A DNA stretch of 64,000 nucleotides from Bin80 sp026708685 (GTDB lineage Bacteria > Bacteroidota > Rhodothermia > Rhodothermales > Bin80): contig OZ241742.1 in the NCBI GenBank assembly GCA_965200955.1, forward strand, positions 3,782,001-3,846,000, given 5' to 3'. The first letter of the stretch is position 1, and every line of letters begins with the position of its first letter. Shown here piece after piece: positions 8,756 through 18,312 of the stretch. A program made the translations under genes and the position numbers. The notes under the pieces were generated by a model. It made no database searches, was not told where the DNA came from, and saw nothing but the letters and a program-made list of their open reading frames with translations.

Positions 8756-9922
8756 CCGAATGGAGTGGTGTTGCATCCAGAATCGTCTGTTGACGATGGA
8801 GTATCATTCGGTGGTTGGGCCCCAGGATGGACGTACTCGCATCATCAATCCTTCAGATGGGCTCCCAATCTGAATGGATCCTGAAATTCCCCATTCCGTA
8901 AATCCGTCTGCACTGTGAAGAACCAATCCATGTGAACGCACTTCACCGCGAAGTTTCCATTCTGGGTAAGCTAATCGCAAACCACCACCGAGCTCCAATC
9001 CGACTCCCGTCTCTGCATCTCCTCCATCTTGACGAACATTCGCCTCCAAATAGGGACGAATACCGTCACTTAACTGAAAGGTGTTCTCCATCCCTAACCG
9101 AACCCGAATCACTTCGGTGCGAATTCCTGTTGTATTCACTTCCGCATCGGTCAGGAGTACATCTCCATAATAGCTCCATCTTGATCTTCTCATGGATGGA
9201 AAATTACCCTTGAATCCTACCGCCCCAAATCGTGATGTTAAATCTCCTTTCATGTCATGTACGTTGGCACTACCCCATCCATAGCCGCCACTCAGCCAAA
9301 CTTCCCAGTCTGAGGCTTCATATGAGATATACGGATAGATTCCCGTTAATTGTGTGTCAATCTCCCCATCGTCTTCGGTGGCCTGATACGTCCCCGTTCC
9401 CTGACTGTGAGCGACCATCATACCGACAAGCCACCCTACATTCCATTGATAGTCCGCTCCAAGCATAGCGGTAGATACATCACCACGCAAGGTCAGTGCA
9501 TCTTCCTGACGACCATTGAATCTACGAAATGCTCCCCCTCATTTTTTGTGAGTTTTCGTCACCTCACCCACTTCATCATGATTTGATCCTACTGAAACCA
9601 GTGGCAAATGAGCAGGATTTGTCTCCAATGAATCAACCTGAAATCCTTGAGACAAGTTGTTTATCTGTAACGACTTGAAGGTTTCAGCCCATGGTGGTTG
9701 ATCATACTGCTCGGTGCTGTTGTCTTCCGTCTGATTCAAGAAAATCAGTGAGGGAGCACTGTTGAAAGGAACTGAACTTGGAGCCGTGGTTTCAACTTGT
9801 AGGCTATGACCATTCGCATCAAACGTTACAATCGACAAATGGACAAGAAGCCACATGACGAGATGAACACTGAAGTGGCTTTTAGCGAGGGACGGATGAA
9901 AGCACACCAAAGATACATTCAT

Positions 9923-10443
9923 AAGTAAACCCTACAATTTTGATCCTGAAGATTTGTAGTGAAACACTGACTCGCATGCAGTAGATCAAAGGTCGTCAAT
10001 TGACTGCTACGTATGTGATTTGATGAATACATGCCGTCTAAAATATACACCATTCTACCACATTTTGCACTGCCTGCACAGGGATTCTTCATTTTGCCCC
10101 CAATGTGGAATCCTTCCATGAAATGAATCAACCGAATCCTACCACTTCCTATTGGTGTAAAAGGCACATCTTTGACCACAAAAATGACATATCCACTGAT
10201 GATATCTTTTCTCCATCATCACCTTGATATCACCTGATCATCTTGTGATTGACCGTGAATGATCTACAAGAATTTGTGGTATGATCCAACCCACCCCAAG
10301 ATGATATCTCATCTATTCAATTTGATGCTTTCATCTATGGTGTGTCACTTTCATGGATCAATCAATTTCTTTTTCTTCCTGAGTGGTCATCTAAATGCAA
10401 CCGTATGCATGCTAATGCGTAAGCCCGTTCAAATTTCTTTAAA
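9923..10443. other. Intergenic gap before ilvE, with three GATATC sites
   Basis: No convincing gene. An 86-codon minus-strand frame (9919-10179) has no protein-like composition. The palindrome GATATC occurs at 10201, 10226 and 10303, within about 110 bases upstream of ilvE. This could be chance in AT-rich DNA. No T-box, leader peptide or terminator that would fit a branched-chain amino-acid gene is visible. Confidence 0.35.
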
Positions 10444-11349
10444 ATGACCTACGATATCTGGTTTAATGGGAAACTCGTTCCTCATGCAGAGGCGAGTGTC
10501 CATGTTCTGTCTCATGCCATTCATTATGGATCGAGTGTTTTTGAGGGGATTCGATCCTACAATACCAAGAACGGTACTGCTGTCTTCCGGCTTTCTGAAC
10601 ATATCCGAAGGCTTCTTGACTCGGCTAAGATTCACCGAATGCAGATCCCCTATGACCAAGAAACTCTTGAGAACGCGTCCATAGAAACGCTTATCAATAG
10701 TCAGCTCAAGGCCAGTTACATTCGCCCAGTGATGTTTCGCGGATATGGACCGATGGGGGTGAATCCATTGGATAACCCCGTTGAAACGGCTATTGCTGTA
10801 TTTGAGTGGGGACCCTACTTAGGTGAAGACTCCTTTGAACATGGAATTGATGTGCAGGTCTCTTCATGGAATCGGTTTGCTCCAAATACAGTTCCCACCC
10901 TTGCAAAAGCGGGAGGAAACTACCTCAATGCGAGCTTGGTCAAGATGGACGCCGTTCTCAATGGATATGTAGAGGGAATTATGCTCACGACCTCTGGTTA
11001 TCTTGCCGAAGGAAGTGGTGAGAATTTGTTTATCGTTCGAGATGGAGAGATCTACACGGCTCCTACAAGCCTTTCTATTCTACCCGGTATCACTCGGTCT
11101 TCCATTCTTACGTTGGCCGAGCATGCTCAAATTCCAATCCATGTAGGTACAATCCCTCGGGAAGCACTCTACATTGCAGATGAATTATTTTTTACGGGAA
11201 CTGCGGCAGAAATTACCCCCATCCGAACGGTTGACAAATATGTGATCGGTGATGGAAAGCCTGGTCCGATTACCAAACAGTTACAGCATGATTTTCTGGA
11301 TATTGTCAAACACGGGAATGACCCCTTCGGGTGGCTGACCCACTTTTGA
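10444..11349 (+). CDS. ilvE: Branched-chain amino-acid aminotransferase
   Basis: A PLP-dependent class IV aminotransferase of 301 residues that interconverts valine, leucine and isoleucine with their 2-oxo acids, using glutamate/2-oxoglutarate. HYGSSVFEGIRSY (28-40) and RHIRRL-like SEHIRRLLDSAK are family hallmarks. Lys155 in LAKAGGNYLNA is the PLP Schiff-base lysine. EGSGENLFIV and the closing segment FFTGTAAEITPI bind the cofactor and substrate. Length and N-terminus (MTYDIWFNGKLVP) are normal. It is a single gene with no ilv/leu neighbours, preceded by ttctttaaa without a Shine-Dalgarno sequence. Cytoplasmic. Confidence 0.95.
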   Translation: MTYDIWFNGKLVPHAEASVHVLSHAIHYGSSVFEGIRSYNTKNGTAVFRLSEHIRRLLDSAKIHRMQIPYDQETLENASIETLINSQLKASYIRPVMFRGYGPMGVNPLDNPVETAIAVFEWGPYLGEDSFEHGIDVQVSSWNRFAPNTVPTLAKAGGNYLNASLVKMDAVLNGYVEGIMLTTSGYLAEGSGENLFIVRDGEIYTAPTSLSILPGITRSSILTLAEHAQIPIHVGTIPREALYIADELFFTGTAAEITPIRTVDKYVIGDGKPGPITKQLQHDFLDIVKHGNDPFGWLTHF

Positions 11350-11502
11350 TCTCAGAGAGTAACTGCTCCCCTCGTAACAGTACCCCGTCATTCTTCATTC
11401 CACTCTCTTGGAGAGACTTCCGATCGATGGTGTTCAACGGAGGTCTCACACCATTCAGAAAGTGGTCAATGATAGTTAAAATCAAAGTCGGTGATCTTGA
11501 TT

Positions 11503-13074
11503 TCAGGGAGTTGTCACTGCCATCTGAACTCTGGTCTGATCCCACTCAATGATCATTGCCAGCCCATTATCATCTTCTTCCAGTAGAATGGTAAAGGCCT
11601 CTTTTACTTGATCCATCTCCATGACAGGAACAGTGAGTTGAAGTGCATCTTCCTCCTGTTGATACTGCGATGTGCCATTATGACCAAGTCCACGATTAAA
11701 GATGAGAGTCCACTCCATTTCATTGGGGATGCTAAACAGTGAATAGGTACCTGCCGATAACATTTGATCATTTACCAATACACCTTGAGTCAATGTGATT
11801 TCGGTGGCTTCATTGGCTCCCGTTCGCCATAACTCTCCGAATGGAACCAAGTCCCCAAAAATCATGCGCCCACGTTTACGTGGAGAACTGTAATGTACTT
11901 TCACATAGCCGTCTCCAAACTCTGTTTGAGCTAACTGAAGAGGACTAAGACGCGGATCTGAAGCTGGAATATGATCAACATTCCAGTCGTCTTCATAGAG
12001 ACTCTCATCAATCGCAGGAATGATTTGAAGAGCATTCTTGTAATAGACTTTTCTTAGGACCTCGTCGGGAAGATTCAAGCCATACATCTTCCACCACGCA
12101 TGACGTTTTCGGTAATAGGGAAAAAACTCATCATCGGTTTCAAAAATTCGAAAGTAGGTGTGATATTCGTCCGCATTCCAAGAGTCTTTCCCCATCAACA
12201 CTCGGTCCTGATACTCAATGATCCACTGGCGTGCGGTATGAGGCTGTCGACCAAGTTCAGCAATCACAGCCCCCAACTCGGTGTATACGTTTGGGTAGAG
12301 GTCCAAGCTATCACCCAATACCTTCAAATTGTTTCCAAGCCATCCCAAATGGGCATTCAGGAAAATCGTGTTTGGATGGTTGCGAAAAATATTCCACTGC
12401 TCTTCAATCAGTGATTCCCATGATGGATCTCCATCCTGTTTTCGTCCAGGGCGTTCCTTTAATTCAAACCATCGCTCATTGAATTGATCATGAGGTAGTC
12501 AGAAGGATGCAGGATCCGCAGTATGAATCAGAACTGGGATCCCTAACTCTCCACATTTAGCCCAAATCGGATCTAAACGAGGATCATCAGCTGGAACCCT
12601 CATCCCATTGGAATCTTCAACCGTGAGTCCCAGATTTTTAAAGATTTTCAATCCAGCGGCACCATTTTGAACATCCGCCTCCAACTGAGCTGCAGCGGAT
12701 TCTCCAAAATTGGGTTCATCCACCTGCGAAAAATCTATATTGGCAAAATGGACAAACCGACCTGGGGCATGGCGGTTGGTATTTTCAACTTTATGGAGTA
12801 ATTCATCCCCACTTCCTCCGCTCAAGTTCACCATCATTACCAGATTTAAGTCATCCATATCGCTTACAAGTGACTGGAGTTCTTCCTCCGAAGCGGTGCC
12901 AATTCTCCACTGATGTCCATGGGCATCAACAAAACGATACTTTGCCTTGGCCACCAGATGCTCTTCAACCATCAGAGTAGACACAGGAGAATAGTCTTCC
13001 CATTGAAGGGTTTGGCTTTGCACCATTGACACGGAAAGCATCAACAGTAATAAGGGTGGTATTGAATATTTCAT
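11503..13074 (-). pseudogene. Secreted amidohydrolase fused to DUF2911, with one in-frame TGA
   Basis: One frame runs through 524 codons with a single TGA at 12499-12501. The first 191 residues have a signal peptide (to about 20, ending VQSQ) and the start of an amidohydrolase-2 TIM barrel: VDAHGHQW, LKIFKNLGL and GIPVLIHTADPASF. After the TGA the same frame continues LPHDQFNERWFELKERPG, HPNTIFLNAHLGWLGNN, YTELGAVIAELGRQP and VLMGKDSW, which completes the barrel. A DUF2911 domain follows (SSPRKRGRMIFGDLVPFG, ELWRTGANEATEI, AGTYSLFSIP). From memory of related proteins the TGA sits at an aromatic, probably Trp, position. No other lesion is seen, so this is a fresh nonsense mutation, a base-call error, or a leaky stop (TGAC). 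Confidence 0.8.
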
Positions 13075-13363
13075 GAAAATGTAATTCGACTATGATTAGA
13101 AGGATCTGCAACGGGTTGTGATCAACTTACATCCTTACAGATGAGTTTAACTGGCTATCAACTGCCGAAACGATCGTACATTTGCCCCCCCGAACTGGTT
13201 CAGGCTCCAATCTTCCCCATGTTGCCCCGCGAAATGTTGCTGGTGTTCAATGAAACAACTCTGACAACCGAATCAATGATTATGGATTTTGCACCCATCC
13301 TATTGATGTGCTACATGACTCTTTTCAGAGTATAAGTAAGAAAGTCGACGATCTCATCTTCCC

Positions 13364-15448
13364 ATGTCTATTCCACTTTCTGCGCGACCGTTTGAATTGT
13401 GTGCTCCGTTTGAGCCATTTGGAGATCAACCCGATGCAATTCAAGCCTTGACTGAGGGAGTGGTTCAAGGAAAACCACATCAGACATTGTTAGGAGTCAC
13501 TGGATCTGGCAAAACATTCACCATTAGTAACGTGATTCGCAACCTCGGCGTGCCCACTCTGGTGATGAGCCATAACAAAACACTTGCTGCCCAACTCTAT
13601 GCCGAGTTTAGACAGTTTTTTCCCAATAACGCAGTTGAATTCTTCATATCATACTACGATTACTATCAACCTGAAGCCTACATTGTTCATAGCGATACCT
13701 ATATCGAGAAAGATCTGTCCATCAATGATCGAATTGATCGTTTGCGACTTCGGGCTACAAGTGCCTTGGTCTCTGGACGATCGGATGTGATCGTTGTGGC
13801 AAGTGTTTCGTGCATTTTTGGCTTGGGATCTCCAAAGGAATATCAGGCTCAGATTGTTCAACTTTCACCTGGTCAAATGGTCGATCGTAATGATCTGCTG
13901 TTGCAGCTAATTGGAATTTTCTATAAGCGCAATGATATGGATCTGCAACCGGGCACCTTCCGCGTTCGTGGCGATTCAGTGGACATCTTCCCTACCTACT
14001 CCGAAGAGATCGCCTATCGTATCCAACTGTGGGGAGATGAAATTGAAGAAATCACTGCGATCAATCCCATCACAGGTGAGACCATCGAAAAAGAACATGC
14101 AGCGTTGACCATTTACCCTGCAAGAATATTTGTCACCCCCCAAGAGCAGATTGACCGTGCCGTGGCTGCCATTGAAGATGAACTACAGTGGCGGTTGGCC
14201 ATCCTGCGAGAAAACAACAAAATGGTGGAAGCACAGAGGCTTGAACAGCGCACTATGTTTGATCTGGAAATGATCCGTGAGCTCGGGTATTGCTCTGGAA
14301 TTGAAAATTATAGTCGCCACATGACAGGCCTAGCCGAAGGACAACGTCCCTATTGCCTCTTGGATTATTTTCCTGATGACTTTCTTTTGGTCGTTGACGA
14401 AAGCCATGCAACGATTCCCCAGGTCCGTGCGATGTACAATGGAGATCGTGCCCGGAAACTCACTCTGGTAGAGCATGGATTCCGTCTGCCATCCGCTCTG
14501 GATAATCGCCCCATGACCTTTAATGAGTATGAGGATCGTCAACAATCCACCATCTACCTCAGTGCGACACCTGCCGATTATGAACTCATGAAGTCCGAAG
14601 GCGAGTTTGTGGAGCAGGTCATTCGCCCTACGGGAATCCCCGATCCGCCCGTGATCATTCGTCCCAGTCAACATCAGATTGATGATCTACTGGAAGAAAT
14701 TCGTGTGGTCAATCAACGCAAAGAACGAACGCTGGTGACGACCTTGACGAAACGGATGGCCGAGGACTTGACGGATTATTTTGATTCTTTTGGAATTCGT
14801 GCACGCTATTTACACTCTGATATTGATACGCTCACCAGAGTAGAACTCCTGCGAGATCTGCGATTGGGAAATTTTGATGTCCTCGTGGGTGTGAATTTGC
14901 TCCGTGAAGGACTTGACCTGCCCGAAGTATCTTTAGTGGCTATTATTGACGCAGACAAAGAAGGCTTTCTTCGCAGTGAGCGATCTTTGATTCAGACTGC
15001 CGGCCGAGCGGCCCGTAATGTGAACAGCAAAATCATCCTCTATGCAGATAAAGTCACAGGAAGCATGCAACGAATGCTTAACGAGACCAAACGACGCAGG
15101 GATAAACAACTTGCGTACAATGAAAAACATAACATTACTCCCCAAACGGTGTTCAAGGATCGTACGGATGTCCTGCGTGGAACAGTCGTCGCCGAAGAAC
15201 GCGAACCCGGCGGGATGACACCACTTGTTTCGCAACCCGAAGTTGCTGAGATCCCCGATGAATTGAAAGATCCAGTGATCCAAATGCTCACCGATGCAGA
15301 GAAACGTCAACTGATGGAACAAATGGAGGTGGAAATGCTAGCAGCTGCTGAGAAAATGGAGTTTGAAAAGGCCGCATCACTGCGAGATACCATCAGCCGC
15401 ATTGAGTCCACAATTTCAAGTGGAACCAATTCGGAAGAAAATGATTAA
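13364..15448 (+). CDS. uvrB: Excinuclease ABC subunit B
   Basis: The damage-verifying helicase-like subunit of UvrABC nucleotide excision repair; it receives DNA from UvrA and recruits UvrC. The 694-residue product is full length. Walker A is GVTGSGKT (44-51). The damage-probing beta-hairpin region YYDYYQPEAYI lies about 95-105. The DEAD-like box is VDESHATIPQ, helicase motifs V/VI are GVNLLREGLDLPEVSLV and QTAGRAARN, and the C-terminal UVR motif that contacts UvrC is near 650-685 (EKMEFEKAASLRD). It starts after a pyrimidine-rich stretch, catcttccc-ATG, with no Shine-Dalgarno sequence. rpmE follows at close distance. Confidence 0.98.
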   Translation: MSIPLSARPFELCAPFEPFGDQPDAIQALTEGVVQGKPHQTLLGVTGSGKTFTISNVIRNLGVPTLVMSHNKTLAAQLYAEFRQFFPNNAVEFFISYYDYYQPEAYIVHSDTYIEKDLSINDRIDRLRLRATSALVSGRSDVIVVASVSCIFGLGSPKEYQAQIVQLSPGQMVDRNDLLLQLIGIFYKRNDMDLQPGTFRVRGDSVDIFPTYSEEIAYRIQLWGDEIEEITAINPITGETIEKEHAALTIYPARIFVTPQEQIDRAVAAIEDELQWRLAILRENNKMVEAQRLEQRTMFDLEMIRELGYCSGIENYSRHMTGLAEGQRPYCLLDYFPDDFLLVVDESHATIPQVRAMYNGDRARKLTLVEHGFRLPSALDNRPMTFNEYEDRQQSTIYLSATPADYELMKSEGEFVEQVIRPTGIPDPPVIIRPSQHQIDDLLEEIRVVNQRKERTLVTTLTKRMAEDLTDYFDSFGIRARYLHSDIDTLTRVELLRDLRLGNFDVLVGVNLLREGLDLPEVSLVAIIDADKEGFLRSERSLIQTAGRAARNVNSKIILYADKVTGSMQRMLNETKRRRDKQLAYNEKHNITPQTVFKDRTDVLRGTVVAEEREPGGMTPLVSQPEVAEIPDELKDPVIQMLTDAEKRQLMEQMEVEMLAAAEKMEFEKAASLRDTISRIESTISSGTNSEEND

Positions 15449-15474
15449 AATAACGACATAACTCTATCTCTCCT

Positions 15475-15693
15475 ATGAAAAAAGGAATCCATCCTGATTA
15501 TCATCCACTGAAAGTACGGTTGGCTGATGGTACTGAGTTTGAAACTCGGTCGACCATGAAGTCTAAGCAATATGTATCTGATGTGGATAGCACCAACCAC
15601 CCGTTCTACACGGGGCGTCGCCAATACGTTGACACTGCTGGGCGCGTTGAAAAATTCCATCGTAGGTATGGAAAACCTACATCCAAGTCATAA
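15475..15693 (+). CDS. rpmE: 50S ribosomal protein L31, cysteine-free form
   Basis: A 72-residue protein of the large ribosomal subunit. MKKGIHPDYHPLKVRLADG and HPFYTGRRQYVDTAGRVEKF identify L31. The four zinc-binding cysteines of the C+ form are missing, so this is the C- type that does not need zinc; in many bacteria that form is made under zinc shortage, but I see no Zur-box here. The gene lies 26 bases after uvrB and may be co-transcribed with it. Confidence 0.95.
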   Translation: MKKGIHPDYHPLKVRLADGTEFETRSTMKSKQYVSDVDSTNHPFYTGRRQYVDTAGRVEKFHRRYGKPTSKS

Positions 15694-15770
15694 CCTATTT
15701 GCTGTATTGATGCATCTTATGTCAATCACTCACCATTAATATTCTTACCTTTCGCCCGCAGGAATCTTCT

Positions 15771-17105
15771 ATGGATGCCATTCAAATCATCAAAAAAAAG
15801 CGAGAGGGTCTTGAGCTCGTCAAGAATGATATTCATTTCCTGATTGAGGGATATACCGCTGGGCGTATCCCTGACTATCAGATGGCTGCATTTTTGATGG
15901 CAGCCCAGTTGCAGGGGATGTCGCTTGATGAGACGATCGCGCTCACTGAGGTGATGCTCAAGTCCGGCCGAATTTTGGATTTTTCTTCATCATCGTCTAC
16001 CGTCATTGATAAACATTCCACGGGTGGTGTTGGAGATAAAGTCTCATTGATCCTTGCTCCACTTGCTGGTGCATGTGGTGTTCGCGTTCCCATGATCTCC
16101 GGTAGAGGACTTGCCCATACGGGTGGAACCCTTGATAAACTGGAATCCATACCTGGGTTTCGCACGGATCTATCCATCCATGATGTCTATTCACAGATTC
16201 GTGATTTAGGGGTTGCCATGATTGGAGCGACCAAAGAAATTGCACCTGCCGATCGACAGATCTATGCACTCAGAGATGTGACTGCCAATGTTGATTTTAT
16301 TCCGTTTATTACTGCCTCCATTTTAAGCAAAAAACTTGCTGAGGGCCTGGAAGGTTTAGTCCTTGATGTCAAATGCGGACGCGGAGCATTCATGTCCGAT
16401 TCCGCTCTGGCCCGTGAACTAGCCGAAACTCTCGTCCATATTGGAGAACATTTTGGGATGAGTACGATTGCACTTCTGACCCAAATGGATCATCCTCTCG
16501 GGCATGCAGTCGGGAACTGGCTTGAAGTTGAAGAAGCCATCGAGTGCCTGCGCGGAGAAGGCCCAAAAGATGTACAGGATTTGTCTTTCCTTCTCGCTGG
16601 TGAAATGATTGCACTTGCTGGTTTGGCGGACTCTCCATCCGAGGGCATTCATCTAGCACGAACCGCCATCTCATCCGGCCGTGCCCTTGATTTCTTCTCT
16701 AAAATCGTCAAGGCACAGGGTGGTGATCCTAAAGTCATCATGGATCCAACGCTACGCATGCGTAGCATAGAACCCCATACCCTGAATATTCCCTTGGATG
16801 TCAATGGATATGTATCCGACATTGACGCTTTCAAAGTCGCCGAGGTAGCAAACACTCTTGGTGCCGGTAGATTAGTGATTGAAGATGAGATTGACCCTGA
16901 AGCGGGAATCATCCTCCATGCAAAGATTGGCGATCGTGTGACCCCTGGACTACCCATTGTGAGTCTCTTTACACGCAAGACTGATATCATTGAACAACAG
17001 TCTATAAAGATTATGGATGCGCTCTCCTTCTCTTCAAAACCAGTTAAAGAAACACCCACCATACTGGATCGGCTTACAATAAATGGATGGGAGTCTGCCT
17101 CCTGA
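15771..17105 (+). CDS. pdp: Pyrimidine-nucleoside (thymidine) phosphorylase
   Basis: Cleaves thymidine, deoxyuridine and probably uridine with phosphate to the base and (deoxy)ribose 1-phosphate in nucleoside salvage. The 444-residue product has the three-domain architecture of the family. KHSTGGVGDKVSL (81-93) binds phosphate, SGRGLAHTGGTLDKLE is the family signature, and LSKKLAEGLEGLVLDVKCG is the glycine-rich core. The 430-445 residue length fits the short bacterial thymidine/pyrimidine-nucleoside phosphorylases. Telling thymidine-specific DeoA from broad-range Pdp by sequence alone is uncertain. Cytoplasmic. Confidence 0.93.
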   Translation: MDAIQIIKKKREGLELVKNDIHFLIEGYTAGRIPDYQMAAFLMAAQLQGMSLDETIALTEVMLKSGRILDFSSSSSTVIDKHSTGGVGDKVSLILAPLAGACGVRVPMISGRGLAHTGGTLDKLESIPGFRTDLSIHDVYSQIRDLGVAMIGATKEIAPADRQIYALRDVTANVDFIPFITASILSKKLAEGLEGLVLDVKCGRGAFMSDSALARELAETLVHIGEHFGMSTIALLTQMDHPLGHAVGNWLEVEEAIECLRGEGPKDVQDLSFLLAGEMIALAGLADSPSEGIHLARTAISSGRALDFFSKIVKAQGGDPKVIMDPTLRMRSIEPHTLNIPLDVNGYVSDIDAFKVAEVANTLGAGRLVIEDEIDPEAGIILHAKIGDRVTPGLPIVSLFTRKTDIIEQQSIKIMDALSFSSKPVKETPTILDRLTINGWESAS

Positions 17106-17168
17106 CGCATTATCGCTGATACTTCATTCATCTATTTCGTATCTTATCATTCAACTTTCTTTTTCATC

Positions 17169-17936
17169 ATGTCTTTGTGGTCACGATTTAAACGCGCAAT
17201 GCGCTCTATTTTTGGAGGTGCAATTTCATCTCTTGAAAATCCTAAGTTGATCTTAGAACAAAATATTCGGGAGTTGAATGATCAAGTCCCGAAAATGAAT
17301 GAGAATATTGCGACTGTAAAAGCCAATGTAATCCTCCTTCAAAAGGAAGCCAAACGCTTACAGGCTGAGGTTGCAGCACTGAGATCCAAGATCAAATCAG
17401 CAATTACCAGTGGGCGAGATGATTTGGCACGCCAACATGCTGTTCGATTTGAAACGGCCCAGCAAAATCTTGAAAAAACGCTAGAGCAACTTGCTCATGC
17501 AACTGCAGCCTATGATAAAGCTCAGCAGGTGAAGAAAGCCTTCATGCGAGAGAGACAACGTAAGATTGATGAAGCCCAGGAAGCTCTGCGAGCGAGTGAA
17601 CGTGCAAAATGGCAGGCAAATGTTGCGGATGCTCTTGAGCAGTTTGAAGTCGGTGGTGTTGATCAAACCCACAATGAAATGATCCAGCGTTTAGATCAGG
17701 AAACTGCCCGTAATGAAGCACGTATTGAGGTCGCTCTTGATTCCGTTGATGTGCAAGCTCTGCGTCTTGAGGAGGAGGCAGAAGATTTACGTGCCTCTGA
17801 GTTGGTCAATCAAATGAAACTGGAAATGGGATTCGATGAATCATCGCCTGAACAAGACCCCATTGCAGAAGACCCCCTGGATTCCGAAGAAAAAACCATA
17901 GGTCGTACTCGTAACCGAGAATCATCCTCTTCCTGA
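17169..17936 (+). CDS. pspA: PspA/IM30 family membrane-stress protein
   Basis: A peripheral inner-membrane coiled-coil protein that forms ESCRT-III-like assemblies and stabilises damaged membranes. 255 residues: an amphipathic N-terminal helix (MSLWSRFKRAMRSIFG), the family segment ENPKLILEQNIREL (23-36), then long coiled coils to about 200. An acidic tail follows. Residues 151-190 (NVADALEQFEVGG, RLDQETARNEARIEVAL) recur in the next gene. It leads a tightly spaced group of four genes: the next gene begins two bases later. Context and family both point to envelope stress. Confidence 0.9.
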   Translation: MSLWSRFKRAMRSIFGGAISSLENPKLILEQNIRELNDQVPKMNENIATVKANVILLQKEAKRLQAEVAALRSKIKSAITSGRDDLARQHAVRFETAQQNLEKTLEQLAHATAAYDKAQQVKKAFMRERQRKIDEAQEALRASERAKWQANVADALEQFEVGGVDQTHNEMIQRLDQETARNEARIEVALDSVDVQALRLEEEAEDLRASELVNQMKLEMGFDESSPEQDPIAEDPLDSEEKTIGRTRNRESSSS

Positions 17937-17937
17937 T

Positions 17938-18312
17938 ATGCCTGAAAAGGAACGAGCTCGCCTCAAAGAGCAGTACGTGAAAGAATTGCGTGAGCGCAAA
18001 CGGGTCCAACAGACACTTGGCAGTGTACACGCTCGTCGTTCAGTGAATCAGGCACTGGGCAATATGGCGGATATGCTTGACGATCTTACCGATGGCTCTA
18101 TCGACGAAATTACGACTCGGATGGATGCTGAAACTGCTCTGAATGAAGCACGTCTGGAGATTGCATTAGAAGAACAACATCATCAGGAGCAACACAGCTC
18201 ACCTCCCATTGAGAAGTCCACAGAACCACCCTCAGAACCCTCTAGACCTCCTTCCAAGACCTTTGGTCCACGACTCAGAACAGACCGTCTCCCCAACTCG
18301 GAAGATCCATGA
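17938..18312 (+). CDS. Small coiled-coil protein, paralogue of the PspA C-terminal module
   Basis: A charged 124-residue protein. Residues 42-77 (NMADMLDDLTDGSIDE, then RMDAETALNEARLEIAL) align with residues 151-190 of the PspA encoded just upstream, so it carries that C-terminal helical pair without the PspA coiled-coil body. The N-terminus is a basic helix (KERARLKEQYVKELRERKR) and the tail is proline-rich and disordered. It starts two bases after the pspA stop and overlaps the next gene by four bases (ATGA), so the genes are made together. It may bind PspA or modulate its assembly; this is inference. Confidence 0.75.
   Translation: MPEKERARLKEQYVKELRERKRVQQTLGSVHARRSVNQALGNMADMLDDLTDGSIDEITTRMDAETALNEARLEIALEEQHHQEQHSSPPIEKSTEPPSEPSRPPSKTFGPRLRTDRLPNSEDP

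Larger units (their letters stand above)
6411..9922 (-). pseudogene. Autotransporter-like outer-membrane barrel gene, broken by an IS, nonsense codons and a frameshift
   Basis: The gene once read from about 9922 to the TAA at 6411. The first part (9922-9542) has a signal-like N-terminus and the segment PPWAETFKSLQ. It ends at an in-frame TGA (9539-9541) and continues in the same frame as GGAFRRFNGRQ. The barrel follows (9538-8807: MLGADYQWNVGW, LTGIYPYISYEAS, LSGGYGWGSANV), resembling the C-terminal barrels of large surface autotransporter-like proteins. After SWGPTTE the frame shifts near 8806 and goes on as RQQTILDATPLHSGM up to the IS at 8750. Beyond the IS it resumes exactly in frame as HRTEVELGYGMPFRRGTA, meets another TGA (6576-6578), and ends with SFSISGLAHQYQS and LRY-stop. 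Start and N-terminal extent are uncertain. At least two TGA codons, one frameshift and one insertion make it nonfunctional as annotated. Confidence 0.8.

Noticed and set aside
9919..10179. 86-codon minus-strand frame next to the barrel pseudogene
   Set aside because: No family likeness, unlikely composition with scattered Cys and Met, and it lies in an AT-rich gap; the ATGA overlap with the pseudogene frame looks accidental.
6576..12501. Reassignment of TGA to tryptophan as the organism's code
   Set aside because: htrA, the propeller-like lipoprotein, atpD and others end in TGA that overlaps the next start, and TGG encodes Trp throughout; TGA is a stop here.
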